Source: Przewalskia tangutica (lineage: Eukaryota; Streptophyta; Magnoliopsida; Solanales; Solanaceae). From it: a DNA stretch of 64,000 nt. A model generated the notes under the pieces. That model searched no databases, was not told where the DNA came from, and worked only from the letters and a program-made list of their open reading frames with translations. The stretch lies in contig CM056738.1 of the NCBI GenBank assembly GCA_029844215.1, forward strand, positions 49,674,388-49,738,387, written 5' to 3'. This document shows, piece by piece, positions 24,017 through 36,660 of this stretch. Within the stretch, counting starts at the first letter, position 1. Every line of letters starts with the position of its first letter. Position numbers and translations under genes: made by a program.

Positions 24017-24168
24017 AAGATCTAGTAGAGTCTTGATTATCTACGTGTTGTGCACCACACCTATAATCGTGAGGCTATGGGATATTTAGGATCGTTTCAT
24101 TCTTCTCACTCAGATCGTGCCTTAGAGTCGCGGTAAGTCGACCCTCCGATGTAGTTCTTTGTACCGCT
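24017..24168 (+). other. Leader of P2, PBS deleted
   Basis: Starts AAGATCTAGTAGAGTC directly after the LTR. In P3 and P5 about 45 bp including the PBS lie between these two points, so P2 has lost its primer binding site. The rest matches the other leaders (TATAATCGTGAGGCTAT and GATCGTGCCTTAGAG). Confidence 0.6.
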
Positions 24169-24552
24169 ATGCCTCGCGAAAGGCAACCAGGCCTGGCGGC
24201 AAGGCAAAGAGAGGAGTCGCGAGCGTAACACGAGGAGTACGAGGCGCAGCCCTGGCCATTACCCGAGATAGTGCTTCAGACGGCGAGTTTTGTGGACGCC
24301 GCCACCCAAAGAGTTTAGAGTCGCAAAGCGGGCTACAGAGACCACGCAGACTGAGCCTCCACCCCACACCGAGCAGAGGAAATGGGTTACAAGGAGATGG
24401 CCCGATCGCCGTGATCGTGGCTGACACGAGGATAGGCCGGACGCAGCAGCCTAGCCCAGAGCCCCGTAGTTCACCCTGTGACGGAGAAGTTCGAGGCTAC
24501 GGATTTTCCGAGTCAGAGCCCGCCAGAGTTGTACTGTCGAGGCTCGAGGACG
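24169..24552 (+). pseudogene. gag of P2, part 1
   Basis: The ATG at 24169 opens MPRE then, after a frame change, RPGGKAKR, the basic gag start. It runs about 380 bp to the insertion site of P3 at 24553. An open frame of 195 codons that starts just upstream continues into the P3 LTR and is an accident of the insertion. Gag resumes at 44777 with DPQEFIR, fitting the order in M1 gag. Confidence 0.65.
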
Positions 24553-26651
24553 TGTTATACCGTATTTGCAGTATGTACGAGGACGACGAGAAAAGCTTGA
24601 GCCTTAAAGTAGGCAAGGGTAAAATTTTGTTCACAACTACCGAAAGAATCGTTTCGACGCAAACGCTTTACAAAACTTCATGGCGGAAAATTACGGCTAT
24701 GTCATTTATATTTTTTCGGATTTTTCCGAGAGATGAAATATTTTGATTAACGAGGGTGACATGTGTCACCTCAAAGTGGACGTTATTTGGACGCAAGGGG
24801 ACGAATTGTGGTCAAGGGATCGCAGGATATTTGTGATAGTTGGCGTGGTAGACGGATAAGGTACACACGGGTAAATCCTCACCCTACACTTGCCTACCAC
24901 TTGGCTTGATTCGCCTTTGATTTCCTATAAATACCCCTTTGTGAAGACTTCTTCATCCACAAAAATCCCTAAGTCTTGAAAACCCTCTCCCTCCTCTCTA
25001 TGGTTCGCCCAAGCCTTCCTCCCCTTCGAGTAGGCTCTCGCCGGTGGTACACCCTCCTAGTGGCCTTGGCCGAGAGTACCCTCTCGAGAGTTGTCTCAAA
25101 ATACTACCCCTCTTGGTAGAAATACTCCAAGTATAGTTACTATTCCAAAATACTCGCCCAAATACCATGTAGTATTCCAAGGTTACCCCTATATGAAAAG
25201 CCCGAATACTATTATACTTCCTTCACTACAAAACACAACCCTAAGGAAAATCTTCATAGTCGGTTGAAGTATTAAGAAGAAGTTACGTAGAACTTCTAAG
25301 GGTTGTTTGGAGCGGGTCGAGCACCTGAGTAGAGCTAAACGCTGCTCAGATCGACATTTAAACTTGGATAATTTTGGACTTATCGAGGTAAATACTTCGA
25401 CCTTCTATTGTAATTAGAAATTACATAATCGTAGTTGTATAGAAATGAATATAAGATTCATGTAAGAGAATCGAACTGTAATGTAAGGATATTACGTAAA
25501 AGACTTCAAGTGAAATTACATCGTAAGAATATTAAAGAAGAAGGATTAAATCAGATTTACATAGATCAGATTTACAGAGACTTGTGAAGATTGACGTAGG
25601 GAAGTCACGCCAATTTTCCGTAGAATCTGTATCTAGATTTATTCTACCGAGTAGTCTAGACGCTGATAGACTTGTATAACCTTTATAGGTTGAAAGTTCG
25701 CAAGAGCATGCTCTACTTGAAAGGTGGACAAGGCTAGCTGTTATACCGCGGAGCGCTTTGCTAATAGTCGATAATCGCCGCGAGGTATGTGATTTTTCCT
25801 ATCCTCGAGCATGATATTTTAAAGAATATATATATAGTACGCAGACGATGTGTTAATCGAACGTAGTTTTACTGCAATGTCTTTTGACTTAAGCCCGAAT
25901 AATAAGAATCTTGAAGTATTTCAAAAGAATTAAGAACCGCTTTTGTTAAGAGTAATACCGAAGTTTTAAAGCTTAAGAGTTATACTAGCTTTATGGGAAG
26001 TTAGGTATAACGACTTAAGAGAGATAAAAAAAATGGTTTATTGATTTTAGAAGTTAAGAGACTTGATCTTAAAAGATAAGAGACTTGAGGGCGTGAGACC
26101 CATAGTGATATTTGAGTGATGACTTTGAGGGCGTGAGTCCCTGACTTGACATGAATGCTTATTTATCAGGAATCAGAGTTTGCTATCATACATGTCTCGC
26201 TTTATATAGACTACTATGATTTCATTTACGATTTTCGCCACATACTTGGTACACTGTTAATCGACTTCCTTCGGGCCGCTCATGCCGCAGTGAGGTACAC
26301 CGTTGTTGATCCTCGCCTAGGGTCACAGCGTTTGGGAAGCCCGCTTCTCCGAGGCTTAGCAATGTATAATCCGCCGCTGTAGGTACTTACATTCAGGTAC
26401 GGCGGGCCCCGCCCCGCCATTGTTGTCATATCATTCTTAGAGGTCTGTAGTATTGTTGTGGGCAGAGTTTGTAAAAGGGATGTAACTGTTCGGTTTTAAA
26501 GTTTATATATATATATGCCGAAAGACAAGTTTTCTCAGATAACTGTTTCACATTTCATATTATATCATGTCTTGTTTTATGTTCCGACATTACTGATGAT
26601 TGTATCACTAGGTGCCCGGTAAGGCACCGCCACGCCCGGTTCGCCGTGACA
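24553..26651 (+). repeat. 5' LTR of P3 with internal deletion
   Basis: 2099 bp from TGTTATACCG to CGCCGTGACA. TATA box at 24926-24933. At about 26085 it jumps from AGACTTG to AGGGCGTGAGACCC, removing the ~1.25 kb that the 3' LTR keeps (about 42965-44225), including the GC-rich repeat block. Confidence 0.88.
24926..24933 (+). promoter_or_regulatory. LTR TATA box, P3
   Basis: TATAAATA in CCTATAAATACCCC, followed by GAAGACTTCTTCATCC at the likely transcription start. Confidence 0.65.
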
Positions 26652-26655
26652 AAAG

Positions 26656-26668
26656 TGGTATCGAGCGC
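26656..26668 (+). promoter_or_regulatory. Primer binding site of P3
   Basis: TGGTATCGAGCGC, four bases after the LTR end. It resembles the initiator-Met tRNA complement. Confidence 0.75.
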
Positions 26669-26843
26669 TAATCCTCTGAAAGTGTCTACTGCACCGTATC
26701 TAGTAGAGTCTGATTATCTGTCGCGCACTACACCAATAATCGTGAGGCTATAGGATATTTAGGATTGGTTTCATTCTTCTCACTCGAGATCGTGCCTTAG
26801 AGTCAGGTTATGTGGTCCTCTAACGATTTCTTTCCTTACCGCT

Positions 26844-27310
26844 ATGCCTCCGCAGGCAACCCGGCCCAGAGGGCAAGGCAGCCGAGGAGCCGCGAGTAAA
26901 GTACAGAGGTTACAGTGGCACAGCCCAATCATCACCGGGTGGTTCTTCGCTCGGAGTTCGCCACGTCGCTAGCCCCAAAGAAGTTTAGCACGGCAGCAGC
27001 CTCATCGCGCCATGACATTTACGCCTTCGCCTACGACCGCATAGAGAATATAGATTGCAAAGAAACGACTCACATTAGCTAAGGATTTCGCTACCAGAGG
27101 TTATGATGCACCGATTAATCACGTCTTCACGACTATCTAAGAGAGGGTTGTGCAAGAGTAGCTCTTCACAAGCTTGAGTATGGCTCGTGTACAAAGCCAC
27201 GCGCAAAGACACAGAGAAAAGTGAGGATCGACGGGTTAACCAAGATCAGCAGAAGAGGGCCAGGACAGCAAGGTCCTTTGATAACTTTCGAGGCGAATCA
27301 CCTCACCAAC
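26844..27310 (+). pseudogene. gag of P3, part 1
   Basis: ATG at 26844 opens MPPQATRPRGQG, about 175 bp after the PBS. The remainder up to 27310 is homologous to P5 gag around 59698-60165, including the block AAGGTCCTTTG and the end CACCTCACCAA. Frameshifts and stops throughout. M2 interrupts it at 27311 and gag resumes at 36233. Confidence 0.7.
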
Positions 27311-30300
27311 TGTCACGACCCGAACCCGGGCCCGTGACTGGTGCCTTACCCCGGGCACCCTAGTGATACAACATCAGAGAAAACCAGCGGAAATAAAAAC
27401 TTAGACATGCAAATAGACATGGATCAAGATGAAAGAAAATAGGCCAACCCAAACGATTGCCTTTTAGCATATATATATACAAAGACATTTTGAACAGTTA
27501 CAATCCTTACAACCCTGCCCACACCAAAGGCATGCACTTCTAAGATTTATACAACAACTATGACGGACAGGCCCCGCCATACCCCGAATGTACAAGAACC
27601 TACAGACTGTGGTAACATACCAAAGATAAGCCTCAAGGAACTGAGCTTCCCAAGACGAAAGCGTGATCCTAAAAGCTGGATCGACACTGACGCACTTCAC
27701 CGCAGATGAACGCAGCCCCGGCGAGGTCAAGACAACAGTACCAAGTATGTGAAATCAGAAAATATCAGAATGAAATCATAGAAGTCTATATAAAGGTGAG
27801 ACATGTATGATAACCAAACTACAAGACACAACAAATAAATAAATATATCAAGTCGTGGACTCACGCCTACAAATCATCACTGTGTGGAATTCCTTCCTCA
27901 CCGCCTAGCCTATGATATGATAGCAACAAGACAAAGAATCCAAATGGGAGCATACCCGCGCGCTACGATCGTGTCAAGATGTCCAAAGGGAAACACTAAG
28001 ACAACATTCCAAATGGAAGCATACCCGCGCGCCACGATCGCGGTCGATGTCCAAAACGCTTAGCAAAAGTAACACTATCAACAGAACGCATCTGCGGAAT
28101 TTCTCCACACCGCCAAGACGCCCAAGTAAGTTCTTAATAAGTCAACCGACCTCCATCGAGACACTGTAGTATAGAAACACAATTCTTGCACAACAAAGGC
28201 TATCACAACAAGCATAGGCAAGTTTCACAACAACAAGCATAGGCAAGTTTCACAACAACAAGCATAGGCAAGTTATACACAACTCAACGATTTTCATTTT
28301 ATGCCAAAGTCCTGGTTTTTAACCCTAAAGTACTACGACGTTAAATTCCTTTTAAAGAGATCCATTCCTTTTAAAAGTCACCCGATACCCGTAGTATAAA
28401 AATAGAGTGACTTACATCTTTTAAGTAAACCAAAACAACTTCCATACTTTCCTTTTAAAACCAATTAAGGCAATACCACGCATTCTTTTTAGACCAAAAC
28501 ACTTCTCTTTTAAAGTCAAGTCACCACATTAAAACCAATGATAAAACCCTTCTTTTGTTTTCATAAGGTCGTTATAACCAACTTCCCATAAAGTCGTTAT
28601 AACACTTTAAGTTTTAAACCATTTTAAGACAACACAATGCCTTTCTTTTCCCTAAAGTTCCAGCTTTGCCTAATTTCAATTACTCAAGTCTCTTTCGTAA
28701 AAGTTTCATAGTTCAATGTCTTAATCTCTTTTAAAACAATTGAGTAACATATGCCATAGTAGTAGGTTATTCTTGTTCATAAATCTTATTAAGCATCCAT
28801 GATCTAGGAAATGTAATGTCATTTTGTCTCATCTTAGCTTCTATGCAGATGGAGGTTTCACCGGTTTTAATAATACTTCATTATTCAATACATTTTCCTT
28901 TATTAACGCCGCAGTTGGTTTGTCGATACACATTCGATTTCCAAAATCAAGAAACATTATTCCTTTTTTAAAAACCACGCACTCATTACTCACGAACGAG
29001 GTTTCACACAAAACTCATATTAATTCATTTAAGTTAAGTCTCTTATCTTATAAGATCAAGTCTCTTAACTTCTAAAATCAAGAAACCATTTTCTTTACCT
29101 CTCTTAAGACGTTATACCTAACTCCTCATAAAGCTAGTATAACTCTTTTTAAAACCTTTAAAACCAAGTGTTACTCTTCTTTCAAAAATGGTTTCTTAAC
29201 TCTCGTGACATACTTCAAGTTTCTTATTATTCAGCTTAAGTCAAAAGACATTGCCGCATAACCACGCTCAATTAGCACACGACGCCTACCGTACTATATA
29301 TTATTCAGCTTAAGTCAAAAGACATTGCCGCATAACCACGCTCAATTAGCACACGACGCTTACCGCATTATATATTATTCGTGCTTAAGTCAAAAGACAT
29401 TGCACTATATATATCTTCCTTTAAAATATCATGCTCAAGAGTATAGAAGAATCACATACCTCGCGACGATTATCGACTATTAGCAAAACGCCCACTCGCT
29501 ATAACCCGCCTAGCCTTGTCCACCTTCTAAGTAGCAAAGCTACTTGCAAAACATTCAACCAATAAAGGTTATCACCATCAGAATACACCATGTAAGTACG
29601 CTTTAACTTCTACTTGCATTCTTCCAAGTGATTTCACTCAACTTTTCTCAGAATATCCTTCTATACGCTCAATTCTCTTCTATGAATCTTATATTCATTT
29701 CTACTACGACAATATGTAATTTCCAATTACAATAAGGACAAGAGTATTTACCTCGACGAGCCCAAAATTATCCGAGTTTAAAGTCGCCTCCCGAGCAACG
29801 CTAGCTCCTACTCCGAGTGCTCCAATCCGCTCCAAACAACCCTTAGAAGTTCTAACCAACTTCTACTTAAATACTTCAACTATCAATGAATATTTTCCTT
29901 GTGGTTTCGCTTAGTGGCTAAAGAAGGTATAATAGTATTTTCCGGCTTTTGTATGTTGTAACTCGGGAATACTACAAGGTATTTCAGCCAAGGTATTTGG
30001 GCATTATAACAATACTAGAGAGTATTTCTATACCACAACAAGGGGTATTATACGAAACAACTAGGCAGTGGGTTTGCCTCGCTAGGCTCTCAAAGGGAGG
30101 GGCTTGACGAAAGCAACAAGAGGGAGGAGTATTTGAGACTTAGAAAGATTGCTCAAGTTTTGACGAAGAAAGTCTTCAAGTAAGGGAGTATTTATAGGCA
30201 ACCAAAGGCCAACCAATGGCCAAGACGAAGACAAGTGTGGTGCAAGTGTAGGGCTAGATTTTAACCACGTGGACCTTATCCATCTACCACACAACTTGCA

Positions 30301-30590
30301 CAAAATATCCTACCTAACCATGCCACCTATTTCGCCCAATACCGCTCTAAAGTCACGACCAATGCGAGGTGACACGTGTTACCCTCCCGCTGGTCCAAAA
30401 TGTTTCGCCTCTAAAAATCCACAAAATTAGAAATGACATAGCCTAATTTTCCTTCGCAAGTTTAGTAAAACGCTTCATTTAAAAACGATTCTTTTCGCAC
30501 TCAGGCCCAAATTTCAAACTTGTCAATTCTTAAGGCTTGAATTTTATACGCACGCCTCACGTACATACTTTGAAAATACGGGGTATAACA
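27311..30590 (-). repeat. 3' LTR of M2
   Basis: 3280 bp from TGTCACGACC to TATAACA. Minus-strand TATA box at 30189-30196. It has two units of the ~68-bp repeat at 27905-28065, three units of the 25-bp CAACAAGCATAGGCAAGT repeat at 28190-28275, and the ~76-bp repeat at 29226-29410. Confidence 0.9.
28190..28275 (-). repeat. Three-copy 25-bp tandem repeat
   Basis: Unit CAACAAGCATAGGCAAGT plus TTCACAA. Also three copies at 33830-33915 and 51632-51718, only in the M2/M4 type of LTR; related LTRs have one. Confidence 0.85.
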
Positions 30591-30625
30591 TTCTCCCCTC
30601 CTTAGAAACATTCGTCCCGAATGTT
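30591..30625 (-). promoter_or_regulatory. PPT and hairpin of M2
   Basis: Minus strand AAGGAGGGGAGAA abuts the 3' LTR. The hairpin AACATTCG/CGAATGTT with loop TCC lies at 30607-30625. Confidence 0.75.
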
Positions 30626-31374
30626 CCTTCTCAAGACGGATAACGATGAAGTTCCTCTAACAAGTTGCCAACGCCACATATGGCCACAAAAATAACACAC
30701 GTCCTCTTCCTTCCTTACTCGTCGTGCCCTTCTCGAACACTTGAACTCTTCTAGTATACGCATTCACACTCCCGCTAACGCTTCTGTTGCCCAAAACTTT
30801 GGAGTCACAACCTCCAAAATTGGTCATCTTACTAGCTTCACTCTTCCTTAAGGCCATTCCCGGCCTTCACGATCCGCTTCTGGTCGAACATATCCACGAA
30901 CTCATACGATGGTCATCTAAACTTGGGCCTAACACCCTCGTGACCCTACCACCGGCGGACCACCCGCAGCCGACCTACTGAACAGTCGCTGGTCGGCCCT
31001 CAACACGGCCCCAACCCGACCCACTTAACGCATCACTCTCTTGTTCCCGATCCGAACAATCTTATTTATACAGTCATGAAAGATACCACTTTCATTTAAC
31101 ACTACCCAAGGAAATTTTTCCCACAATACATTCTAGGCATAAATGCACTCCACAAGGATCACTTGCAAAACTGCACTCAAGACGCCTTACATCCAAGGTC
31201 TCAACTGAATATTCTAAGGTTCATCATTTTCTCACCCCAGCTTACCCTTTTTCACTAACTGTGTTTCTAAATCACATTTTAGCACAAAGCTATCCGAACA
31301 TAACACTAAACACATCATCATAACATCAAAACATACCAAACTCTGTAGGTTAATGATATACCAAAATAGGCGGC
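30626..31374 (-). other. Non-coding tail of M2
   Basis: About 750 bp between gag and PPT with no credible frame. It is closely matched by 54005-54757 in M4. Its gag-proximal part matches the cassette of P1, P3 and P5 up to the GTTCGACCAG block; beyond that it differs from them and carries no integrase. Confidence 0.65.
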
Positions 31375-32616
31375 TCAAAGGACCGCTAAAATCGGGAACT
31401 TCCACCGCGACCTTCTACCGTGGCCCGCCGGTGTATGAACATCCCGCCAAAGGCATGGAAGTAAGAACCCGCAATCGATCCCGTAGTCCGTGCATCCTAC
31501 CACCCCTGGCCGGACAGCTCCCAAAATGGCCCCGCTGGCCGCATGTAAAACAAACTCCCGACTAGCACGACACTCCCACCGCGAGTCTACCACACGGTCA
31601 CAACGAGGTAGGTGGCTTCACCGCTAACACCCCTCGCTTCTCCGAAATCAACCATCGAGCCCCGACCGCTTCCCGAATACTCGATGCCCTCAAGATCGCG
31701 AGGACCACTCAGATCGGGCGGAGGCGCAAAACTAGTTCTGGCCGAGGCGTCCGCCTCAAAGTCACCAAAGCGACCTCGCTGCTCGCCCTCTTCACGACTC
31801 GTCATTCCGCCGATTTCTCCGCCTCACCTCCAAGTGCATAAGCTCGCACGCGGCAATGTCCATGCCCTACCAAGAGCTACACCAACAACTCTCTCGCTAG
31901 GTAATCATCGAGCCCTCAGAACATATCCACGCACTCGATCCTCCATACTAGCTACTAACGCGGACGCATCGCCAATGAGTCGAACTCACATTGTACTCCC
32001 GAACCGTATGCCCGCTCGCCGCAACACCAAAATTGGTTTACCCGAGCCCTCCTCATCCGCGAGGCAAGAAGTGTGCAAGAAATGCCTTGAGAACTCGCCC
32101 CGATACCGGAAGTGCATTCTTCCCCGACAGCTCCCACGATCAAACTACCGATCGCAGTATCACGCAATGATGCGAACCTAGACCACCGACTGGTCTCCGA
32201 TGCCTCGATCACTCACGATCCGTCAGAATCGCTTGATGAACTCCCGCGATCATCCTCGTGCCTCACCCATAAAACTCGCGTTACATTCGTAAAATCCCGT
32301 GAGCCTCAAACCGCTCGCCGGCGAACTACGGTGCATCGATCGAATCGCCAGATTCAAATTTATCTCATATCGCCACGACTCGCCAAGAATCGCCATCTCC
32401 TTGTACTTCATCTCATCCGCTTCCAGATGTAGGACCGAGGCTCGTGTATCAGAGTCTCAGCAGCCATCGCCGCGCTTAAATCACTGGCCGGGCGTGTGTC
32501 GCAAAACTCGCCGTCAAGTACTATTCGTGCATCGACGCTCGCGCTGCATTCTCTCTCAGATCCCACTAGCGCCTCCTCGCCGCTTTGCCCTTCGGGCTCG
32601 GTTTTACGCGAGGCAT
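31375..32616 (-). pseudogene. gag of M2
   Basis: Start codon at 32614-32616 (minus) in the MP..K start motif, about 185 bp downstream of the PBS. Recognisable pieces are VQCEFDSLAMRPR (capsid, near 31970) and GEQRGRFGDFEAD (near 31780). The longest open piece is under 90 codons. A 189-codon frame on the plus strand (31612-32181) is antisense and without family resemblance. The sequence is close to M4 gag at 54758-55928. No clear zinc knuckle seen. Confidence 0.7.
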
Positions 32617-32800
32617 AATCGTAAAAACGGCACATCATAGGGTTCAACTTATCACACGCCTCTAAGGCACGATCTCGTAACGAGAAGAATGGAAACCAAT
32701 CCTAAATGTCCTATAGCCTCCTGACATAGATGTGGTGCACAACACACCGATAATCAAGACTCTACTAGACACGGTTCAGAGACACTTTCCGAGGATCGAT

Positions 32801-32812
32801 CGCTCGATACCA
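32801..32812 (-). promoter_or_regulatory. Primer binding site of M2
   Basis: Minus strand TGGTATCGAGCG directly after the 5' LTR end and a short AAAG-like spacer. Confidence 0.75.
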
Positions 32813-32815
32813 CTT

Positions 32816-35800
32816 TGTCACGACCAACCCGCCCGCGGATCGTGCCTTACCCCGCACCCTAGTGATACAACATCGAGAAAACCAAATGAAATAAAAACTT
32901 AGACATGCAAATAGACATGGATCAAGATGAAAGAAAATAGGTCAACCCAAACGATTGCTTTTAGCATATATATATACAAAGACATTTTGAATAGCCATAA
33001 TCCTTACAACCCCGCCACACCAAAGCATGCACTTAAGATTTATACAACAACTATGACGGACAGTGGCCCCGCCATACCCCGAATGTACAAGAACCTACTG
33101 CACTGTGGTAACATACCAAAGATAAGCCTCAAGGAACGGCTTCCAAGACGCTGAAAGCGTGATCCTAAAATGGATCGACAACCGACGACTCTCTACTCGC
33201 AGATTAACGCACTTCAAGCGAGGTCAAGATAACAGTACCAAGTATGCGAAATCAGAAATATCAGAATGAAATCATAGCAATTATATAAAGCAGAGACATG
33301 TATGATAACCAAACTACAATACACAACAAATAAACAATATATCAAGTCGTGGACTCACGCCCAAATCATCACTGTGTCTGGAATTCCTTCCTCACCGCCA
33401 GCCTATGATATGATAGCAACAAGACAAAGAATCCAAACGGAGCATACCCGCAGCGCTACGATCGTGTCGTGATGTCCAAAGGGAAACACTAAGACAACAT
33501 TCCAAATGGAAGATACCCGCAGCGCCACGATCGCGGTCAAGATGTCCAAAGGGAAACAATAAGACAAAGATTCCAAATGGAAGATACCCGCGCGCTTACG
33601 ATCGCGGTCAGATGTCCAAAAGGAAACAACAAGACGGGCAATCAAAATGGAAGCATACCCGCTCCCTACGATCGTGTCGTGATGTCCAAAGCGCTTAGCA
33701 AAAGTAACACTATCAATGCGAACGCATCTGCGGAATTTCTCCGCCACCGCAAGACGCCCAAGTAAGTTCTTAACAAGTCAACCGAATTCTCCATCGAGAG
33801 ACACAGAGTATAGAAACACAATTCTTGCACAACAAAGGCTATCACTACAAGCATAGGCAAGTTTCACAACAACAAGCATAGGCAAGTTTCACAACAACAA
33901 GCATAGGCAAGTTATACACAACTTAACGATTTCATTTTATGCCAAAGTCCTGTTTTTAACTCCTAAAGTACTACGACGTTAAATTCCTTTTAAAGAGATC
34001 CATTCCTTTTATAAAAGTCACCCGATACCCGTAGTATAAAAATAGAGTGACTTACATCTTTAAGTAAACCAAAACAACTTCCATACTTTCCTTTTAAAAC
34101 CAATTAAGGCAATACCATGCCTTCTTTTTAGACCAAAACACTTCTCTTTTAAAGTCAAGTTACCACATTAAAACCAATGATAAAACCCTTCTTTGTTTTC
34201 ATAAGGTCGTTATAACCAACTTCCCATAAAGTCGTTATAACACTTTAAGTTTTAAACCATTTTAAGACAACACAATGCCTTTCTTTTCCCTAAAGTTCCA
34301 GCTTGCCTAATTTCAATTACTCAAGTCTCTTTTCGTAAAAGTTTCATAGTTCAATGTCTTAATCTCTTTTAAAACAATTGAGTAACATATGCCATAAAGT
34401 AGTAGGTTATTCTTGTTCATAAATCTTATTAAGCACCATGATCTAGGAAATGTAATGTCATTTTGTCTCATCTTAGCTTCTATGCAGATTGAGGTTTCTA
34501 CCGTTTTAATAATACTTCATTATTCAATACATTTTCCTTTATTAACGCCGCAGTTGGTTTGTCGATACACATTCTGATTTCCAAAATCAAGAAACATTAT
34601 TCCTTTTAAAACCACGCACTCATTACTCACGAATGAGGTTTCACACAAAATTCATATTAATTCATTTAAGTTAAGTCTCTTATCTTATAAGATCAAGTCT
34701 CTTAACTTCTAAAATCAGTAAACCATTTTCTTTACCTCTCTTAAGACGTTATACCTAACTCCCCATAAAGCTAGTAAAACTCATTTTAAAACCTTAAAAC
34801 CAAAGTGTTACTCTACTTTCAAAAATGGTTTCTTAACTCTTGTGACATACTTCAAGTTTCTTATTATTCAGCTTAAGTCAAAAGACATTGCCGCATAACC
34901 ACGCTCAATTAGCACACGATGTCTACCGTACTATATATTATTCGTGCTTAAGTCAAAAGACATTGCCGCATAACCACGCTCAATTAGCACACGACGCTCA
35001 CCGCATTATATATTATTCAGCTTAAGTCAAAAGACATTGTCGCACTATATATATCTTCCTTTAAAATATCATGCCAAGAGTATGGAAGAATCACATACCT
35101 CGCGACGATTATCGACTATTAGCAAAACGCCCACGCTTATAACCCGCTTAGCCTTGTCCACCTTCTAAGTAGCACAAAGCTACTTGCAAAACATTCAACC
35201 AATAAAGGTTATCACCATCAGAATACACCCCATGTAAGTACGCTTTAACTTCTACTGCATTCTTCCAAGTGATTTCACTCAACTTTTCTGAATATCCTTC
35301 TATTACGCTTCAATTCTCTTCTATGAATCTTATATTCATTTCTACTACGACAATATGTAATTTCCAATTACAATAGAAGGACAAGAGTATTTACCTCGAT
35401 GAGCCCAAAATTATCCGAGTTTAAAGTCGCCTCCCGAGCAACGCTAGCTCCTACTCCGAGTGCTCCAATCCGCCCAAACAACCCTTAGAAGTTCTAACCA
35501 ACTTCTACTTAAATACTTCAACTATCAATGAATATTTTCCTTAGGGTTTCGCTTAGTGGCTAAAGAAGGTATAATAGTATTTTCTCGGCTTTTGTATGTT
35601 GTAACTCGGGAATACTACAAGGTATTTGGGCCAAGGTATTTGGGCATTATAACAATACTAGAGAGTATTTCTATACCACAACAAGGGGTATTATACTAAA
35701 ACAACTAGGCTAGGGGTGGGGTTTGCCTCTGCCAGGCTCTCAAATCGGAGGGGCTTGACGAAAGCAACAAGAGGAGGGAGTATTTGAGACTTAGAAAGAT

Positions 35801-36232
35801 TGCTCAAGTTTTGACGAAGAAAGTCTTCAAGTAAGGGAGTATTTATAAGCAACCAAAGGCCAACCAACGGCCAAGACGAAGACAAGTGTGGTGCAAGTGT
35901 AGGCTAGATTTTAACCACGTGGACCTTATCCATCTACCACACAACTTGCACAAAATATCCTACCTAACCATGCCACCTATTTCTTCCAATACCGCCTAAA
36001 GTCACGCCAATGCGAGGTGACACTTGTTACCCTCCCGCTGGTCCAAAATGTTTCGCCTCTAAAAATCCGCAAAAATTAGAAACGACATAGCCTAATTTTC
36101 CTTCGCAGTTTAGTAAAACGCTTCGCCGAAAAACGATTCTTTTCGCACTTGCGCCCAAATTTCAAACTTGTCAATTTAAGGCTTGAATTTTATACGCACG
36201 CCTCACGCATATACTCAAAATACGGTATAACA
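32816..36232 (-). repeat. 5' LTR of M2
   Basis: 3417 bp, partner of 27311-30590. TATA box at 35840-35847. It has four ~68-bp units at 33418-33700 against two in the partner, which accounts for most of the length difference. Confidence 0.9.
33418..33700 (-). repeat. Four-copy ~68-bp tandem repeat in the M2 5' LTR
   Basis: Units share CCAAATGGAAG, ATACCCGC, CGATCG and GATGTCCAAAGGGAAAC. Two copies in the 3' LTR (27905-28065) and three in M4 (51298-51490). Confidence 0.85.
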
Positions 36233-36660
36233 CCGCAGATCGATATGCGCCCGCCAAAGCAGAGTGGTCCTCCACAAACTTCGGACGCTCGAGGTACGCC
36301 GAGTCGGGTCGAGCTCCGTGGCTTCGTGCACAGATATACGTAGTCCACCACCGATTCGCTTTTTCCCGTTGTTCACAGCAGACAGCGCCATCCCGGAATG
36401 TCATCTTTGTCGACGCTTGTTTTACCGGCTACCGCCGTGGCCATGTGTCGAAAGGATGTCCTAGTAGAGGACTCACCCTACCGTGATCGGCAGATTCAGA
36501 ATTTGAGAGGAAAGGGTGTTAGGCAGAGAGGCCACCCCACCCTCGCGCCGCCAGGTAGGTGTCATTGTGGAATGTCGGCTTCTTCGACAAATTGTTTTGC
36601 TTATGACACAGGCCATTTTATGAGAAATTGTCCGACTGCAGGTGGCGCGATGTAGAGACT
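36233..36660 (+). pseudogene. gag of P3, part 2, with two zinc-knuckle remnants
   Basis: Gag resumes after M2. The first knuckle (36418-36459) reads CFTGYRRGHVSKGC: spacing CX2-X-X4HX4C with the second Cys replaced by Gly. The second (36593-36631) reads CFAYDTGHFMRNC, with the second Cys replaced by Tyr and one residue missing. They are in different frames. Each is preceded by a Cys/His pair (CHLC and CHCG). Zinc knuckles normally bind genomic RNA for packaging; both are dead here. Confidence 0.7.

Larger units (their letters stand above)
27311..36232 (-). mobile_element. M2: non-autonomous element nested in P3 gag
   Basis: Minus-strand element with two well-matched LTRs (27311-30590 and 32816-36232) around an internal region of only 2225 bp: PBS 32801-32812, gag 31375-32616, then a non-coding tail to the PPT at 30591-30603. 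No protease, RT, RNase H or integrase. The flanks are CCAAC (27306-27310) and CCGCA (36233-36237). Comparison with P5 gag shows the host frame was CACCAA-like here, so a partly eroded target duplication is plausible. Confidence 0.88.

Noticed and set aside
24159..24746. 195-codon open frame on the plus strand
   Set aside because: It begins just upstream of P2 gag and reads on into the P3 LTR; a chance fusion at the insertion point, not a gene.
31612..32181. 189-codon open frame on the plus strand
   Set aside because: Antisense to M2 gag; Pro/Arg/Ser-rich shadow frame with no family match.
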